A stretch of 64,000 bases of DNA from Neurospora crassa OR74A (taxonomy: Eukaryota; Ascomycota; Sordariomycetes; Sordariales; Sordariaceae): assembly GCF_000182925.2 (NCBI RefSeq), contig NC_026501.1, positions 7,295,917 to 7,359,916 on the forward strand, given 5' to 3'. The notes beneath the pieces were generated by a model. The model was not told where the DNA came from. It ran no database searches and saw only the letters and a list, made by a program, of their open reading frames with translations. Position 1 is the first letter of the stretch. Every line of letters starts with the position of its first letter. Shown one piece after another: positions 23,120-33,792 of this stretch. The translations under genes and the position numbers were made by a program.

Positions 23120-24545
23120 GTTCCGGCAAATATCCTGTGGTCCTGTTTTCATACCTAGGCTTGATGGGACCACCACGCTCAACGTCAAAGTGTCTGAACA
23201 TTCTGAACAGAAATTACAAGCGATGTTTTACCCAGCATACGTCCAATCCACCTTCCTGAGCCAAGGATCACCACGACATTCAGTTACCTCCACATTTCCT
23301 CGCGCTGCTCTTGGCTAGCGTCGAGAAACCGCTCAGGGCGAAAGAACTCGGCATCGTCGCCGTAGAGCTCCATCGCCATGTTAATGGCCGAAATGTTGAA
23401 GTCTATCGCCTAACCAGTAGGAGCAAAGCGGCCACAAATGGTGTCACCTTCTGGTGGCATGGCTTAGAAGAAGAGAGCGATTACTGGGGGTCGCCATACG
23501 CAGACCTTCGTGGACAACTGCCTGTAGACTGGTAGGTATGTGGGCATTTCTGGGGGGGTTCACATCGTATAAGAACCCCTAGCTGACGTACCTGCAAATA
23601 CGGAAAGGTCTTGGCCTCCTCGTATTTGACATACTGGACCTGATTGGAAGCCTTGCCCTCTCGTGCGGCCCTAGGTAGACGACTTCGTGCTCGAATTCAG
23701 CCCGTGTCAGGCCCAGCCATTCATGTTCCCTGTGTGAGGAAGACAGCCTTGATTGTCGTCGGTCTGGTAACGAAAGCGGACGGTCATATCGATCGTAAAC
23801 CCCATTAATACCAATTCGCCTCCCCAAACCCTGGAAGAAGCCAAACACGCCCTTCTTCTTCTTCTTCTTCTTCTTCTTCTTCTTCTTCTTCTTCTTCTTC
23901 TTCTTCTTCTTCTTCTTCTTCTTCTTCTTCTTCTTCTTCTTCTTCTCGCCAAACCCCAGCTTGATCGGTAATCACGTCCATACCTCTAGTTAGTCAGATA
24001 TGAGGACCGATCTGCCAGGTCCGGCCCAGCCATTTTCAACTCCATGTTCACTACCGGAGGTATTCTCACTAACATACCGCTCCTTCACGAACCTCACAGA
24101 CTCCTCCACAGCCTCCTCCACCCGCCTCTCCACCCCATCCATCTCCATACGCCCCCCATCACCCTTGCCTTCATCTTGTTGTATCTCGCGCCCTCCAGGA
24201 ATCGCGGTCGTGCGTCGGCCGGGTACCTAGTATTGATGCGCTTGAACACCTCGAGGTTGTTGGCTAGGATATAGAGGTAGTTGGGCGCGATGCAGATGAG
24301 TGGGCTGTTGGTGGAATCGCAGCGCGGATGGGACTGGTATGTAGAAGGAGTTGAATGTGCTGGCGAAGTGTTGCCGGGCGATAGGCAGGTAGGAGAAGGG
24401 GCCAGGGACCGGATGTGTCGGAGGTGGGGGGGGAAGTAGTAGAGGGATGTGAGGGCTGTAGTGGACTGGAGGGTGAAGGCGAGGAGGAAGACGGAGAGGA
24501 TTGAAGGTGGAGGTTGGGGTGCCCCGTGAAAGAGGGAGTAAGTGA
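23120..24545 (-). pseudogene. Cytochrome P450 pseudogene
   Basis: Read on the minus strand, P450 landmarks appear in order but in several frames. There is a hydrophobic anchor ending YYFPPHLRHI near 24420. PLICIAPNYLYIL and EGARYNKMKARV (about 24200-24300) match the region after the proline-rich hinge. DVIT / KLGFGE follows near 23950-23980, then a long AAG tract, then GVFGFFQGLG. QYVKYEEAKTFPYLQ is followed by an intact-looking 70-bp intron (23522-23591) and AVVHEGLRMATP. MPPEGDTICGRFAPTG leads to the PERF region GDDAEFFRPERFLD (about 23320-23360). The heme loop reads LGSGRWIGRMLG, with Ile in place of the essential Cys, followed by FRHFDVE near 23175. Several stops and frameshifts interrupt it. 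The family needs the Cys thiolate as heme ligand, so the product would be inactive. Its position suggests it once belonged with the adjacent oxidoreductase. Confidence 0.85.
23852..23946. repeat. CTT/AAG microsatellite (about 31 units) inside the P450 pseudogene
   Basis: An almost perfect (CTT)n run. On the minus strand it reads as poly-lysine between the P450 segments LGFGE and GVFGFFQGLG, so it expanded within former coding sequence. The poly-arginine frame seen across it is an artefact of the repeat. Confidence 0.95.
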
Positions 24546-26391
24546 AACTGGTGGTGCAGTTCAATGGCGAGGAATGAATGTCATGTAGGTGCGATGATGC
24601 CATGTGATGGTTCTGTCTTGGTGGTTTCCGTTTATTCCACTCGACCAAATCACCCTTGCCGGTGTGAACGGGTACCCGGGAATGAATAGTGAGGAAAAAG
24701 ACTCCCTGCCCATCCATGGTACTGTTCCCATCCATTTGTGATTTGCAAGCAATCCTCTTTCAACTGCGACTCCAAAGCCAAATAAGCAGCGTAAAGCACC
24801 TTCTATCATCGTATGCCCCTGGTCAGCCAGAACTGTTCAATTTCATTTCACTTTGCTGCAGTCCTCAGTCTCGGTGCAACCGCAACCAAGATCAGGCGCG
24901 CAGCCGAACCGAAACTATTGTGTCCTGGTGGCGTTAGGAGTAACACAAAAACCAAACTTCCCTAATACACCCTCCATCACCGTACTCCCGTCTTTAAGAA
25001 GGTGCGCCGAGTAAACGGCTACCGTGCAAGTCCACGCGGGAAACCAACAAGCGCACCGGGTTCGACCTGAACTTCCTCCACGGGAAGTTCATTGGATTGG
25101 TACTCTGGTACTGTACCCTCGTGCCTTCCAAACACGGGATGTTCATGTTTGCCACCAGCGATTTCCGCCAGCACCCTCCCAGAGTTTGGGTCTTGCTACA
25201 GCAACTATCTAGGTACATACACAAATCAACGAGGAGAAGGGAGCGGTCTACTGCCGATCCACGTTGGGGAGAATACATAACCTCTTTTGTCTTTGTACGC
25301 TATTATAAGTCTAGATTATGTAGTGTAGCCCCAATCCGAAAGGGAGTTATTGGTTTGATTGTCACATTCGCCTGGCAAAGCACGCATACGTACTACACTA
25401 ATAATAACCTACAGCTTCCCCTCAGCCTGCATAGTAGTGTCCTTATCACTTTTCTTTTTCAATTTTTTGTGACACCGGTGATTCCTCCGCGGCCGCCGCT
25501 CCGCTCATCCAGTCAGGCATCGCTCCACTTCCCAGTGCAGTATCGCAATACCGGGAATAACGTGTTCCCCTGAGCCAAAAACCTACCTTGAGCCCGACCC
25601 CGAAGCCAAGAGCTGCCGACGCGACACACGACACCATGTCGCATCAGGTTCTCTCGATTGGGATCATCTTTACGGGATTTCAGGCAAGTCCCATTGTCGG
25701 CATTAGGTCTGTGCTTACCCAATTCCCATCTTGCCCTACTCGAATACCTACCCTGTCGTGCCCGAAGTGAAATGTTAGCTCAACCATACATAGTACAAAG
25801 CCACAGTCCGCGCGTCCTACGGAGGGAGGCTGGAGACTGCCGCCGCATCTGCGTTGTGAGCTGGCCGGTCGGGGATGAACAGCCGTCCCGACCGGCATCA
25901 AGATAGCCCCACGCCCACTCACACTTCACGAGCCACGCCAAACTAAGTAAGCAAGGGTAAGGGGTCCACCAGTCCCATCATCCTAGACTAGGACCGGGCA
26001 GGGAGGGGTTATCGGGGGGAAGGACACCATTCCCGCTTCCCGCACTCCATTCATCATCACTGCAGTGAGACATTGACAACAACAAACGATGAACGAGTCA
26101 ACGTCGACGACATCATTCCACCATTTCCAATACATGCTAGCGTGCCAACCTACCGGATCCTCGATAAAAGAAAAAACCGATAGTTTAACGTCGGCGACGA
26201 TCAATCGTTCGATTTTTTTTTTTTCCCATTTTTCCGAAATTGTTTCGGGCAGCACGCTGAAGTAATCAATCGTCCAGCGAGTTTGGCAGGTGTGTCATCT
26301 TGCTTTTGAGTTCAGCCTCCAGACCACATCCTCTCTGTTCCAGCAACCACAAAAATCTGGCCACAGATGTTGTTCAAACAGCAGAGAGGGT

Positions 26392-26415
26392 GGGGGGGGG
26401 GGGGGGGGGGGGGGG
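26392..26415 (+). repeat. Poly-G homopolymer (24 nt)
   Basis: An uninterrupted G run, flanked by GGGTG. A long G run like this is unusual and often mis-assembled; its true length should be treated as uncertain. Confidence 0.9.
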
Positions 26416-26908
26416 TTGCTAAAAGTAATGTCGTGCACAAACCACATCCCATCCAACCTGGCCAAAAACACACAATACAACCAAAACTGGCATGCTACCT
26501 AAAAAGCAAATTTGCCCCTGTTTCAGACCCCCTTTTTTCTTTTTCCATTTGACTATACAAGTTAACAGCGAACAAAACCTTCCTATCCGGCTGGCGTTGC
26601 GATTTGTAAATTTGCACTTGGAAGAAAGAAGGGAAAAAATAGTCTCCGTGAGACCGATGCTGTTGCTGTTGCTGTTACACGGGCGGGGGGGTTTGCTCAT
26701 ACTGGGGGTTGCTAGAACAGGGAGTCATGACTGTAATGTAGCTTCCTTGTAAAACCTTTCTTCTTCTGTTCCTTCTTCTCTTCTCTTCCCTTTCCTTCTC
26801 TTCCTATTCCCTTCCGCTTCCGCTTCCATGCGCGAACTGGACTTGGCTAAGACACAAAGAACGCCAGCATGTGATTGACTGGAAATGCCAGAATAGTGAT
26901 GATCATCA

Positions 26909-26971
26909 GACGGATGGATGGATGAATGGATGGATGGATGGATGGATAGATAGATGGATGATTGATTGACA
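26909..26971 (+). repeat. GATG tetranucleotide microsatellite
   Basis: Imperfect (GGAT)n tract with GATA and GATT variants, in intergenic DNA. Confidence 0.85.
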
Positions 26972-27948
26972 ACAAGCGAGACCACTATTGTGTTGACGGG
27001 TAACACAGGCACACTACCTAGGTAGGTAGGTACAGTAGGTAGGTACCTAGTCGGGTAACACTTTTTCACAACCTAGTCGAGCAGATACCGATTAATCCGC
27101 ACTCCCTTCACCCCGAAAAAAAAAAAAAGAAAAGAAAAGAACAAAAAAAAAAGAAATCAATAGTGCTTACGAGCAGCTGTAGATCACTGTGGGTAGACAC
27201 ATAGCGAGTTCCCGATCTGATATTCGAAACGAGATGTTGCGGTTGGGTGTACACATCAGTCCTGGAAAGTTTGTTAGTCTCTTACTCGCCCCACACATTC
27301 TCACAGGGCATTAATAGTGTACTTACAGCGGGCTGCTACGTCCCCTGTCTCCCCTGCTTAAAACCCCCGTCTGTAGGTACCAAGCTAACGAACTTACCAG
27401 GACTGATGTGTATAGGTAGGTTAGACCCGACGTTGAGGTTGGTGGTGTTTGTGTTTGTGGGCAGGATCCAGGATAGTGGAAATCCAGGAACCACTGACTG
27501 GCGGGGGAGGGGAAGTTGTTGTACGTACACTGTACACTATACGCAGTACGCAGTAGACTACTATAGTATCTATCGCCTGACAACTAGCACTGCGAATTGC
27601 GTACAGGTACACTACATACCATCATTCTACATTGCGCAGTACATAGTTGGGGGGATAAACAACTGCATTCTCTACCTCTAGGAATGGCATCACACCACGT
27701 TCCAACACGGATTCCATGGAGTATATGAAACACGTCTAAATTGTCTCCGTGATTTGGGTAGACAAACAGACAGACAGCCTGAACGTCGAATTGAATAAAT
27801 GGAATTATTCAGTTGGTTACAAATGAGGTGTGTAGTTCTGTGACGGATACTACGTACCTAGGTAAGGTACGTAGGTTTGGCGGCCCTGGAGATATCTCTT
27901 TGGTTTTGGACAGTGTAAATCCGGTGACATGGATTAGGTTCGTAATGT

Positions 27949-27973
27949 CTCACTCTCTCTCTCTCTCTCTCTC
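27949..27973 (+). repeat. CT dinucleotide microsatellite
   Basis: Uninterrupted CT repeats followed by a T run, in intergenic DNA. Confidence 0.85.
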
Positions 27974-30434
27974 TTTTTGAGCCGCCAATTTTACACGCTG
28001 CCCTAGTGTACTGCATATGTAGTACATAACCCGCGGCCGGCAAACTGAACCCCCAGCCTCGGACAGGGGCCCCTATGAGGGGACAGCAGCAAGGCCCCGG
28101 CTACCTAGCATCAGGGCAGGCATTCCAAAGACCGGCATGGAACCACGGGCAACCAAGACACGGCTGCGACGTGGCACCCGGAAAGAGACATCTGCCATTG
28201 GGTGATTGATCAATCACCATGGAAGTAAGTACACTACTTAGTGTAGTGTAAGAACGAGCGGACCCTCAGCAATAACTGTAATTACCTACCTTATATACTG
28301 TTTCTTTGCACTGTACTATATAGAACGAATGATGATCCCCGTAACAGGCTTACTAGGTGGGGCCTAGTAAAGTAGTGCGGGTATTCTTTAGGTGGGTTCC
28401 AGCGGTCTAACGGCCCGGGACTGGCTACAAATGCCCGTCCCACTTGATTCCCGGGGGGATGCACGGACCATTGTTTTAACGGTAGTGTACATACGTAATT
28501 TCTGAAAATGTGAGGAATACAGGCAACTTGAGGGTAAAAAAAGAATCAAAGGCCATGATTTCCGCTTCTATCGATCACCATTAACGGCCATCGTGATTTC
28601 GTCTCCGTCATAGACGTAGTGTGCGTAGAGGTATGGAGATGTTGTAGACGCAATCTACTCAACCGTTGAACACTTGGTTGCAAAAGCAGTTAGTCATGAA
28701 CAACCCTGATAATAGGATGCGATTCTCTCCCTCCCTCCTCACCTCCGGAAATCATAAACAGACAATATCCTGACTTTGAAGCACAATCAGATTGACCCCT
28801 GGGTGCGCCGCAAGGCAGCGCAGCCCAGCGGTCCGTCCTGATAGGACTCGAGCAAGCCCATTCCGCCTCAGCAAAACAACAAGTCATTCGCGTCGGGTGT
28901 GCGCGGTGCGCTGTTCACCCTGTTGACCACCCCGTTGACCACGTCGCGCCCAAAATTTCGTCTGTATAAAGAACGGATTTGGCTCAATTCCAGCATCCTT
29001 CCTTCCAATAATCCCACTCGAGTGAGACCGATGAGGCCGTTGGAGATGATCATGTGTCACGCCCCACGATTTGTCCATCACCGAACCCACCACAAACCAC
29101 GGCCGGTCTATTCCCTTTCCCGCCCCGGACGCTCAGGCGATACCCGACCCCTGATGTCCCCGTTTTCCAACGCCATATGTAATGATGAGCCCTGCTCTGT
29201 GGGCACAAAGCGGGACTAGCCGTTTAAGCTGCTGGGAACAGCGAAAAGAGATCCATTTCCCTTCTTCATCCATGCTTATCACGCAACCGTGGCACCCGTG
29301 GCATAGCTGCGCTCTCGTGGTCCCGCGGTTTCAGCATCAAAAAGCTGGACTGTCTCGAGTGGATGACAAGCGATTATGGCATCTTGCTGACCCGACTGTG
29401 AAGTGTTGTACATAAGCAGGCTGGACATTAGTTAGTATGAAGGGCGTTACATAGCTGGGGGAAATGTTTTTGGTGGTCCAGGGATCAATCGGTGACTTGC
29501 TGATACGCTGCTAAATGCTCCGGGGGTGGCCATGTTCGCGGCAACTGAGCTGCATATCCGCTGGCTGTTGCCGCAATCTCCCTGTCCTTGCGAGCGACCA
29601 GCCAAGCAGTAAGTTTTTAGTGGTGGAAGTCGAATACATACGTACCCTCACCAGCGTAACCTCCGCAGACGCTGGACAAGGACATGGTCAGTAGGAAAAA
29701 AAAAAAAAACGTTGATGCTGGCAAGATGAAGGACCGCAAATCCATAATTTCCCGGTTCAGATGGAGAGGGCAAACTTTCGTAAGCGCCACTCTATTCGCT
29801 TGCTGGGCTGCAAACATCCACATCATCCCCAAGCCAAGCACTTACCGTGCCAAGAACCTAAACGCCTAATCAAGGCTCGAGTGTGCCTGAAGAAGCGAGA
29901 AGGCATTCTCCTATCATTCCCTCGGACAAATCCACAGTGTCACTCTTGATCAATTGTTGCCCATGTTCACCGACTGAACCAAAGACATGAACGGCTGAAG
30001 CTCGGAGCCCAATCGGGGTGTCTCAGTTCTGTATCTTGCTGCAAGGTGATCGTCTCTGCGAACAATTCTGAATGGCTGCTCGTTTGCCCTGCAGCCAGGT
30101 GGAAATGCCCATGCGGATTTGTGGGCAGCATGTTCGTACCTGTCACTCTCTGGCAAGGCGTGGGGGGAGCTAAATGACCTCATGGGCCGGCCTAGAACCT
30201 CTGGACAAGCAGCAAAGATTGGCGGATGGGATTGGCGACTTGTCAAGCCTCATCTTACTGGCTGCGTCAGGTGAGCCCATGCAGCCGCGAGTCTTTCCAC
30301 CTTCACCGCACTTATTGAGCCCATGTCTCACACCGCAGCCAGCGCCCACCCCCCAAAGGGAAACCAGTCCCAGTGGTCCCAACGGTCCCTCCCAGGTGTA
30401 AGTAAAGTACAGCCTGGGGCCCTGAAACCCCGAG

Positions 30435-30461
30435 GGCAGGCAGGCAGGCAGGCAGGCAGCG
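30435..30461 (+). repeat. GGCA tetranucleotide microsatellite
   Basis: About six tandem GGCA units in intergenic DNA. Confidence 0.85.
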
Positions 30462-32099
30462 GCCATGCAGCCATGCCATCCAGGCAATTCCAAGACGACG
30501 AACACCCCCGCCGGAGAGGAGGCCTGGGAGACAGACCATCATCCCCTGAGAGATCTCGAGCAGCATCATCTCCCAGATCTGCACCGTAGGTACACTAGAC
30601 GGGCCGGCTGCCACCCAGACTGGCGATAATTGGCGGATCGCGATGGCTTGACTGTGAACAGGTGTCGAATGGCCGTTGCGACGCTACTGTAGACAGGCGC
30701 GTCGTGCTAGGCTGGAATTGGCGGCCAATCCTTGCTGGGCAAGGGAAAAAGCGAAGCCACTGCTGCAAAAGTGCTCCCACAACGGCATATCGTGCGGACC
30801 ACCGCTGGGAACACCACTGGAACACTTGCAGCACCAGTGGGCAGGTGCTTTCACGGCCGAACTCTCCACAGGATCCCACCTCACCAATCACGTCGGGTGG
30901 GGCCTCGAGTTTCCACCACCTCACTGATTGATTTCCTTTCTCGGTCGCAGACTGGAACCGTACGTTGTACATAGGTGACGGGCTTGCGAGCTCCATGCCC
31001 GACAAAAACGTCCGGGCTTCAAGTACAAACCCGGTGCTGGACATGGAAGAATTTCTGGTGCCGGTTGAACTTGGACTCGCAGAAGGGTGATGGCGACAGC
31101 CAGAAAGAACCTGGACCATGCCGATGATGGGTGCAGCGTCCGGGGCAAAAAGATAGTACTGCAAGGCTGTGGTCAAGACACCACCACCGGCGTCATTAGC
31201 GTTGTTTTGTCCGGTCGCGCGTTACGGACGTGGGATTTTCGGGGCTGCGGTACATACTGTAGGGGTACATATGATACCTCTACATACTGGGTGTACCCTT
31301 CGGAGTCGGAGGGTCAGCCCGTCCATTCCGTCTGTGGGAACAATGGGGATAAGGGGGGGGGGTCTGCATTGTGCTGGGCAATTGTCACTCACCATTGCAT
31401 TGCAACTTGAAGCGATCTTCATCGGATGCCACCCTCCATCGAGATGGCCTGGGAGCCCTCCGATGCTGCTGGTTCTGAATGCGTGCCATGACCGATAACC
31501 CATAACCCGAAACCGAGCAGTCAGACTGCGCGAAACTCGTAATATTCGGGGCCTGTCTGTTGCCAAAATTGCCGGGCGTCCATGTCAGGGTTTTGGGAAG
31601 GGGGAGGGGGGGGGGAGGGGTGTGGTTGAAGAGGGAGGGGTGCTGCTCCAGTAGGTAGTGGGTAGAACCGACGCTATCTCTACATTAGGTAAGAATCCAT
31701 CGACATGGGATTCCGTTGGATCGGGGGGTTGAACTGCACCGGCTGGGGCTTGCGGTGTGTTGGGTGGTCAGTGGCAGGCCATGTCCGCTGCTGGCCTTCG
31801 TGCTGCTTTCCACTTGGCACCCCCGACGCTCACATAACTGCTGCACTTGGCTTGCTCAATGCCGAGCATCCCTGAAGACTGTACCATTGGAAAGTGCAGC
31901 CAAATGTCCGCCCGGTTCGGAATAGGTACCCATGGAAACGAAGCATTGGAGATCAACGAGAACAGCATAAACCGTGTGCCCCGCGTACCTTGCTAAAATC
32001 CAGAAGCAGCAAACCACCACACACGGACTGACTGCAAACGAACCAAAGCAGCCACACACTCATCGCCATCGCCATCACCAACGTGAAGCGATACACAAC

Positions 32100-32168
32100 A
32101 TGGACTTCCTAAGCCAAACACACCACCAAACTGCTGTCCGTAGGTCGTCCGAAATGGCTCATTATCAG
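32100..32168 (+). other. Possible first coding exon of the bHLH gene
   Basis: ATG at 32100 opens 23 codons ending MAHYQ at 32168. A following intron could run to the AG at 32592 or 32607; either joins in frame to the main bHLH frame (422 or 417 aa). A CTGAC branch-like site lies near 32568. The weak point is the donor, GTTCGT, which is a poor match to the fungal consensus. If it is not used, translation starts at 32608. Confidence 0.45.
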
Positions 32169-32607
32169 GTTCGTGACACTTTCTCTTGCTCTCTCTCTTT
32201 CTCTTCCAATTTTTTTTTCTTTCAATGTTACTTTTGGCTCCAAATCGTGGAGGGAAAAAAAAAAAAAAAAGAAAAGGAAAAAGCCAGTCAGCGTGTCGTC
32301 AAGCCCACGCCCAGTGCTAGTATCCAGCTACACCTGAACGCGGCGATAGCTGAAAACCCAGACAAATGGCAATCGATTCTTTTTCTTCTCGCTGTTCTTC
32401 ATGTGTGCCATCGTTCGTGTTCGTAAATACACAGTGCGCAAGTCGTGTGTTGTGTTTTTTTCGAAAACGGCTCAAATTGTCATCAACGTCGATTTGGTCG
32501 CAGTTATGTGCAGAAGCCATCGGCCAAAGATGGAAAGCATCGCATTTTTCTTCTGCTGGATCGTGTGCTGACTGATGGCGTTCAACATCTAGTATCCATA
32601 TCATCAG

Positions 32608-33792
32608 ATGCTGCAACCAGAGCAATTCCTATCCTCCAATGTCGAGCCTCAACTGATGCCATCGCATTTCGCATTTGACCCGTGGCAGAATGCTGATTTC
32701 GCGATGGCGACAAACGCAAAACTCTTCCTCGGAAACGGTGATTTTTCGTCTGCTCCAATCGCCCAGAGATACGCGGCCCGCACGCCCTCCGTGTCGCACA
32801 GCGTAGGCCCAAGACGCGTCGATGCAGCCACAGCACCCCTCGACAATGCCATCCAGACTGGCTCACCGTGGGCGTCAGCCGACCCAACAACTCCAGTCGG
32901 AGGCGAGACCATGACTGGCTACGTCCCCAGCCCCATGGGCACATTCAGTAGCGCTGCTAGTAACACAAGCTTTCCTCTCACGCCAGATGCTGTGAACTCG
33001 GTCGCAGGCTTCGATTGGCAGAACCCCGACATTATGACGAGTCCTGGTGTGTCGTTTGGTGTCGAGGCGTGGCCGATGAGGTCATCATTTGACAAAGGCA
33101 GCACAGCCGAAACAATCACAATACGTGCCGGTCTGCCTCATATGGCAACTCCGCCGTTATTGGACGATGTTGCTGGAGTCGTAGATGCGGAGACCTTCGT
33201 TTCTTCCCCTAGTTATTCACAGCAGAGTGTTGAAGGCGCGCCATCCGGTGTTGACAGTCCGTTGCAAACCCCCGGGCTCGACCAGTCGCAGCCTGAAAAG
33301 ACAGAATCCAGGAAACGTGGCAGGAAGAAGACTCCTGAATCCGCCCGCAAAGTGTGTGGTCAAGATAACACCACTCCTGTACCTGCATCCGGCCGTGCGT
33401 TGCGGACCGCTGCCCGCAAGGTGGTGCGCTTCAAGTCGGCGCAAAAGCCCGGAGAGTCGGCAGAAGAGCGTCGCGCCAGAGTAAACCACAACCAGGTTGA
33501 GAAGCAATACCGCAACCGCTTGCACGAGTACTTTGATAACCTCCTCAAGGTGCTTCCTGACAACCCTGGCATGATGGAGCCCAAAGCCGAGCCCGAGAAC
33601 GATGATGAGTCGCAGTCGTCTTCGTCCGCATCGGGGCGGAAATCGAGGAATTGGAGCAAAGCCGAGGTCCTAGAGAGGGCATGTCATCACATCCATGAGC
33701 TCCAAAACGCGAATGCCAAGTTGATGCAAGAGCTGGAGACCAAGAGACGCGAGTCGTCCGCTTCGTCCGTTTCGCTGCCATTTTCAAGCTGA
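32608..33792 (+). CDS. bHLH transcription factor with SREBP-class basic region
   Basis: 394 aa from the ATG at 32608, possibly extended upstream. The first about 225 residues are Ser/Pro/Thr-rich and disordered-looking, as in activation regions. Next is a basic patch (SRKRGRKKTP, about residue 232), likely a nuclear signal. The bHLH is at the C-terminus. The basic region NHNQVEKQYRNR has H294, E298 and R302, the E-box contact residues. Y301 corresponds to the tyrosine that in SREBPs replaces the usual arginine (EKRYR). Helix 1 ends near LLKVLP; a roughly 30-residue Ser/Glu-rich loop follows, then helix 2 (WSKAEVLERACHHIHELQ) and a short leucine-containing tail. No membrane segment is visible, so it is not a membrane-cleaved SREBP; SrbB/Hms1-like soluble factors are the nearer analogy. 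It should bind E-box-like DNA as a dimer in the nucleus. Target genes are unknown. Confidence 0.88.
   Translation: MLQPEQFLSSNVEPQLMPSHFAFDPWQNADFAMATNAKLFLGNGDFSSAPIAQRYAARTPSVSHSVGPRRVDAATAPLDNAIQTGSPWASADPTTPVGGETMTGYVPSPMGTFSSAASNTSFPLTPDAVNSVAGFDWQNPDIMTSPGVSFGVEAWPMRSSFDKGSTAETITIRAGLPHMATPPLLDDVAGVVDAETFVSSPSYSQQSVEGAPSGVDSPLQTPGLDQSQPEKTESRKRGRKKTPESARKVCGQDNTTPVPASGRALRTAARKVVRFKSAQKPGESAEERRARVNHNQVEKQYRNRLHEYFDNLLKVLPDNPGMMEPKAEPENDDESQSSSSASGRKSRNWSKAEVLERACHHIHELQNANAKLMQELETKRRESSASSVSLPFSS

Larger units (their letters stand above)
24546..32099. other. Long gene-poor interval (7.5 kb)
   Basis: No supported gene. A frame at 25097-25573 (+) looks locally protein-like but has no motif I know. 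The interval is rich in simple repeats: a G tract, GATG, CT and GGCA tetramers, G-rich clusters near 31588-31640, and clusters of TACCTAGGTAGGTA words near 27016-27050 and 27851-27873. The last few hundred bases should include the bHLH gene promoter. Confidence 0.45.

Noticed and set aside
23707-23952. Poly-arginine minus-strand frame
   Set aside because: An artefact of the CTT repeat; the correct reading here is the P450 relic in another frame.
19120-24545. RIP (repeat-induced point mutation) as the cause of the pseudogenes
   Set aside because: The damaged genes keep normal GC content, and the breaks are mostly frameshifts, a repeat expansion and non-C-to-T changes, so RIP is not needed to explain them. 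A RIP index calculation would settle it.
30595-31176. 193-codon minus-strand frame
   Set aside because: No domain, overlapped by several frames on the other strand, composition not protein-like.
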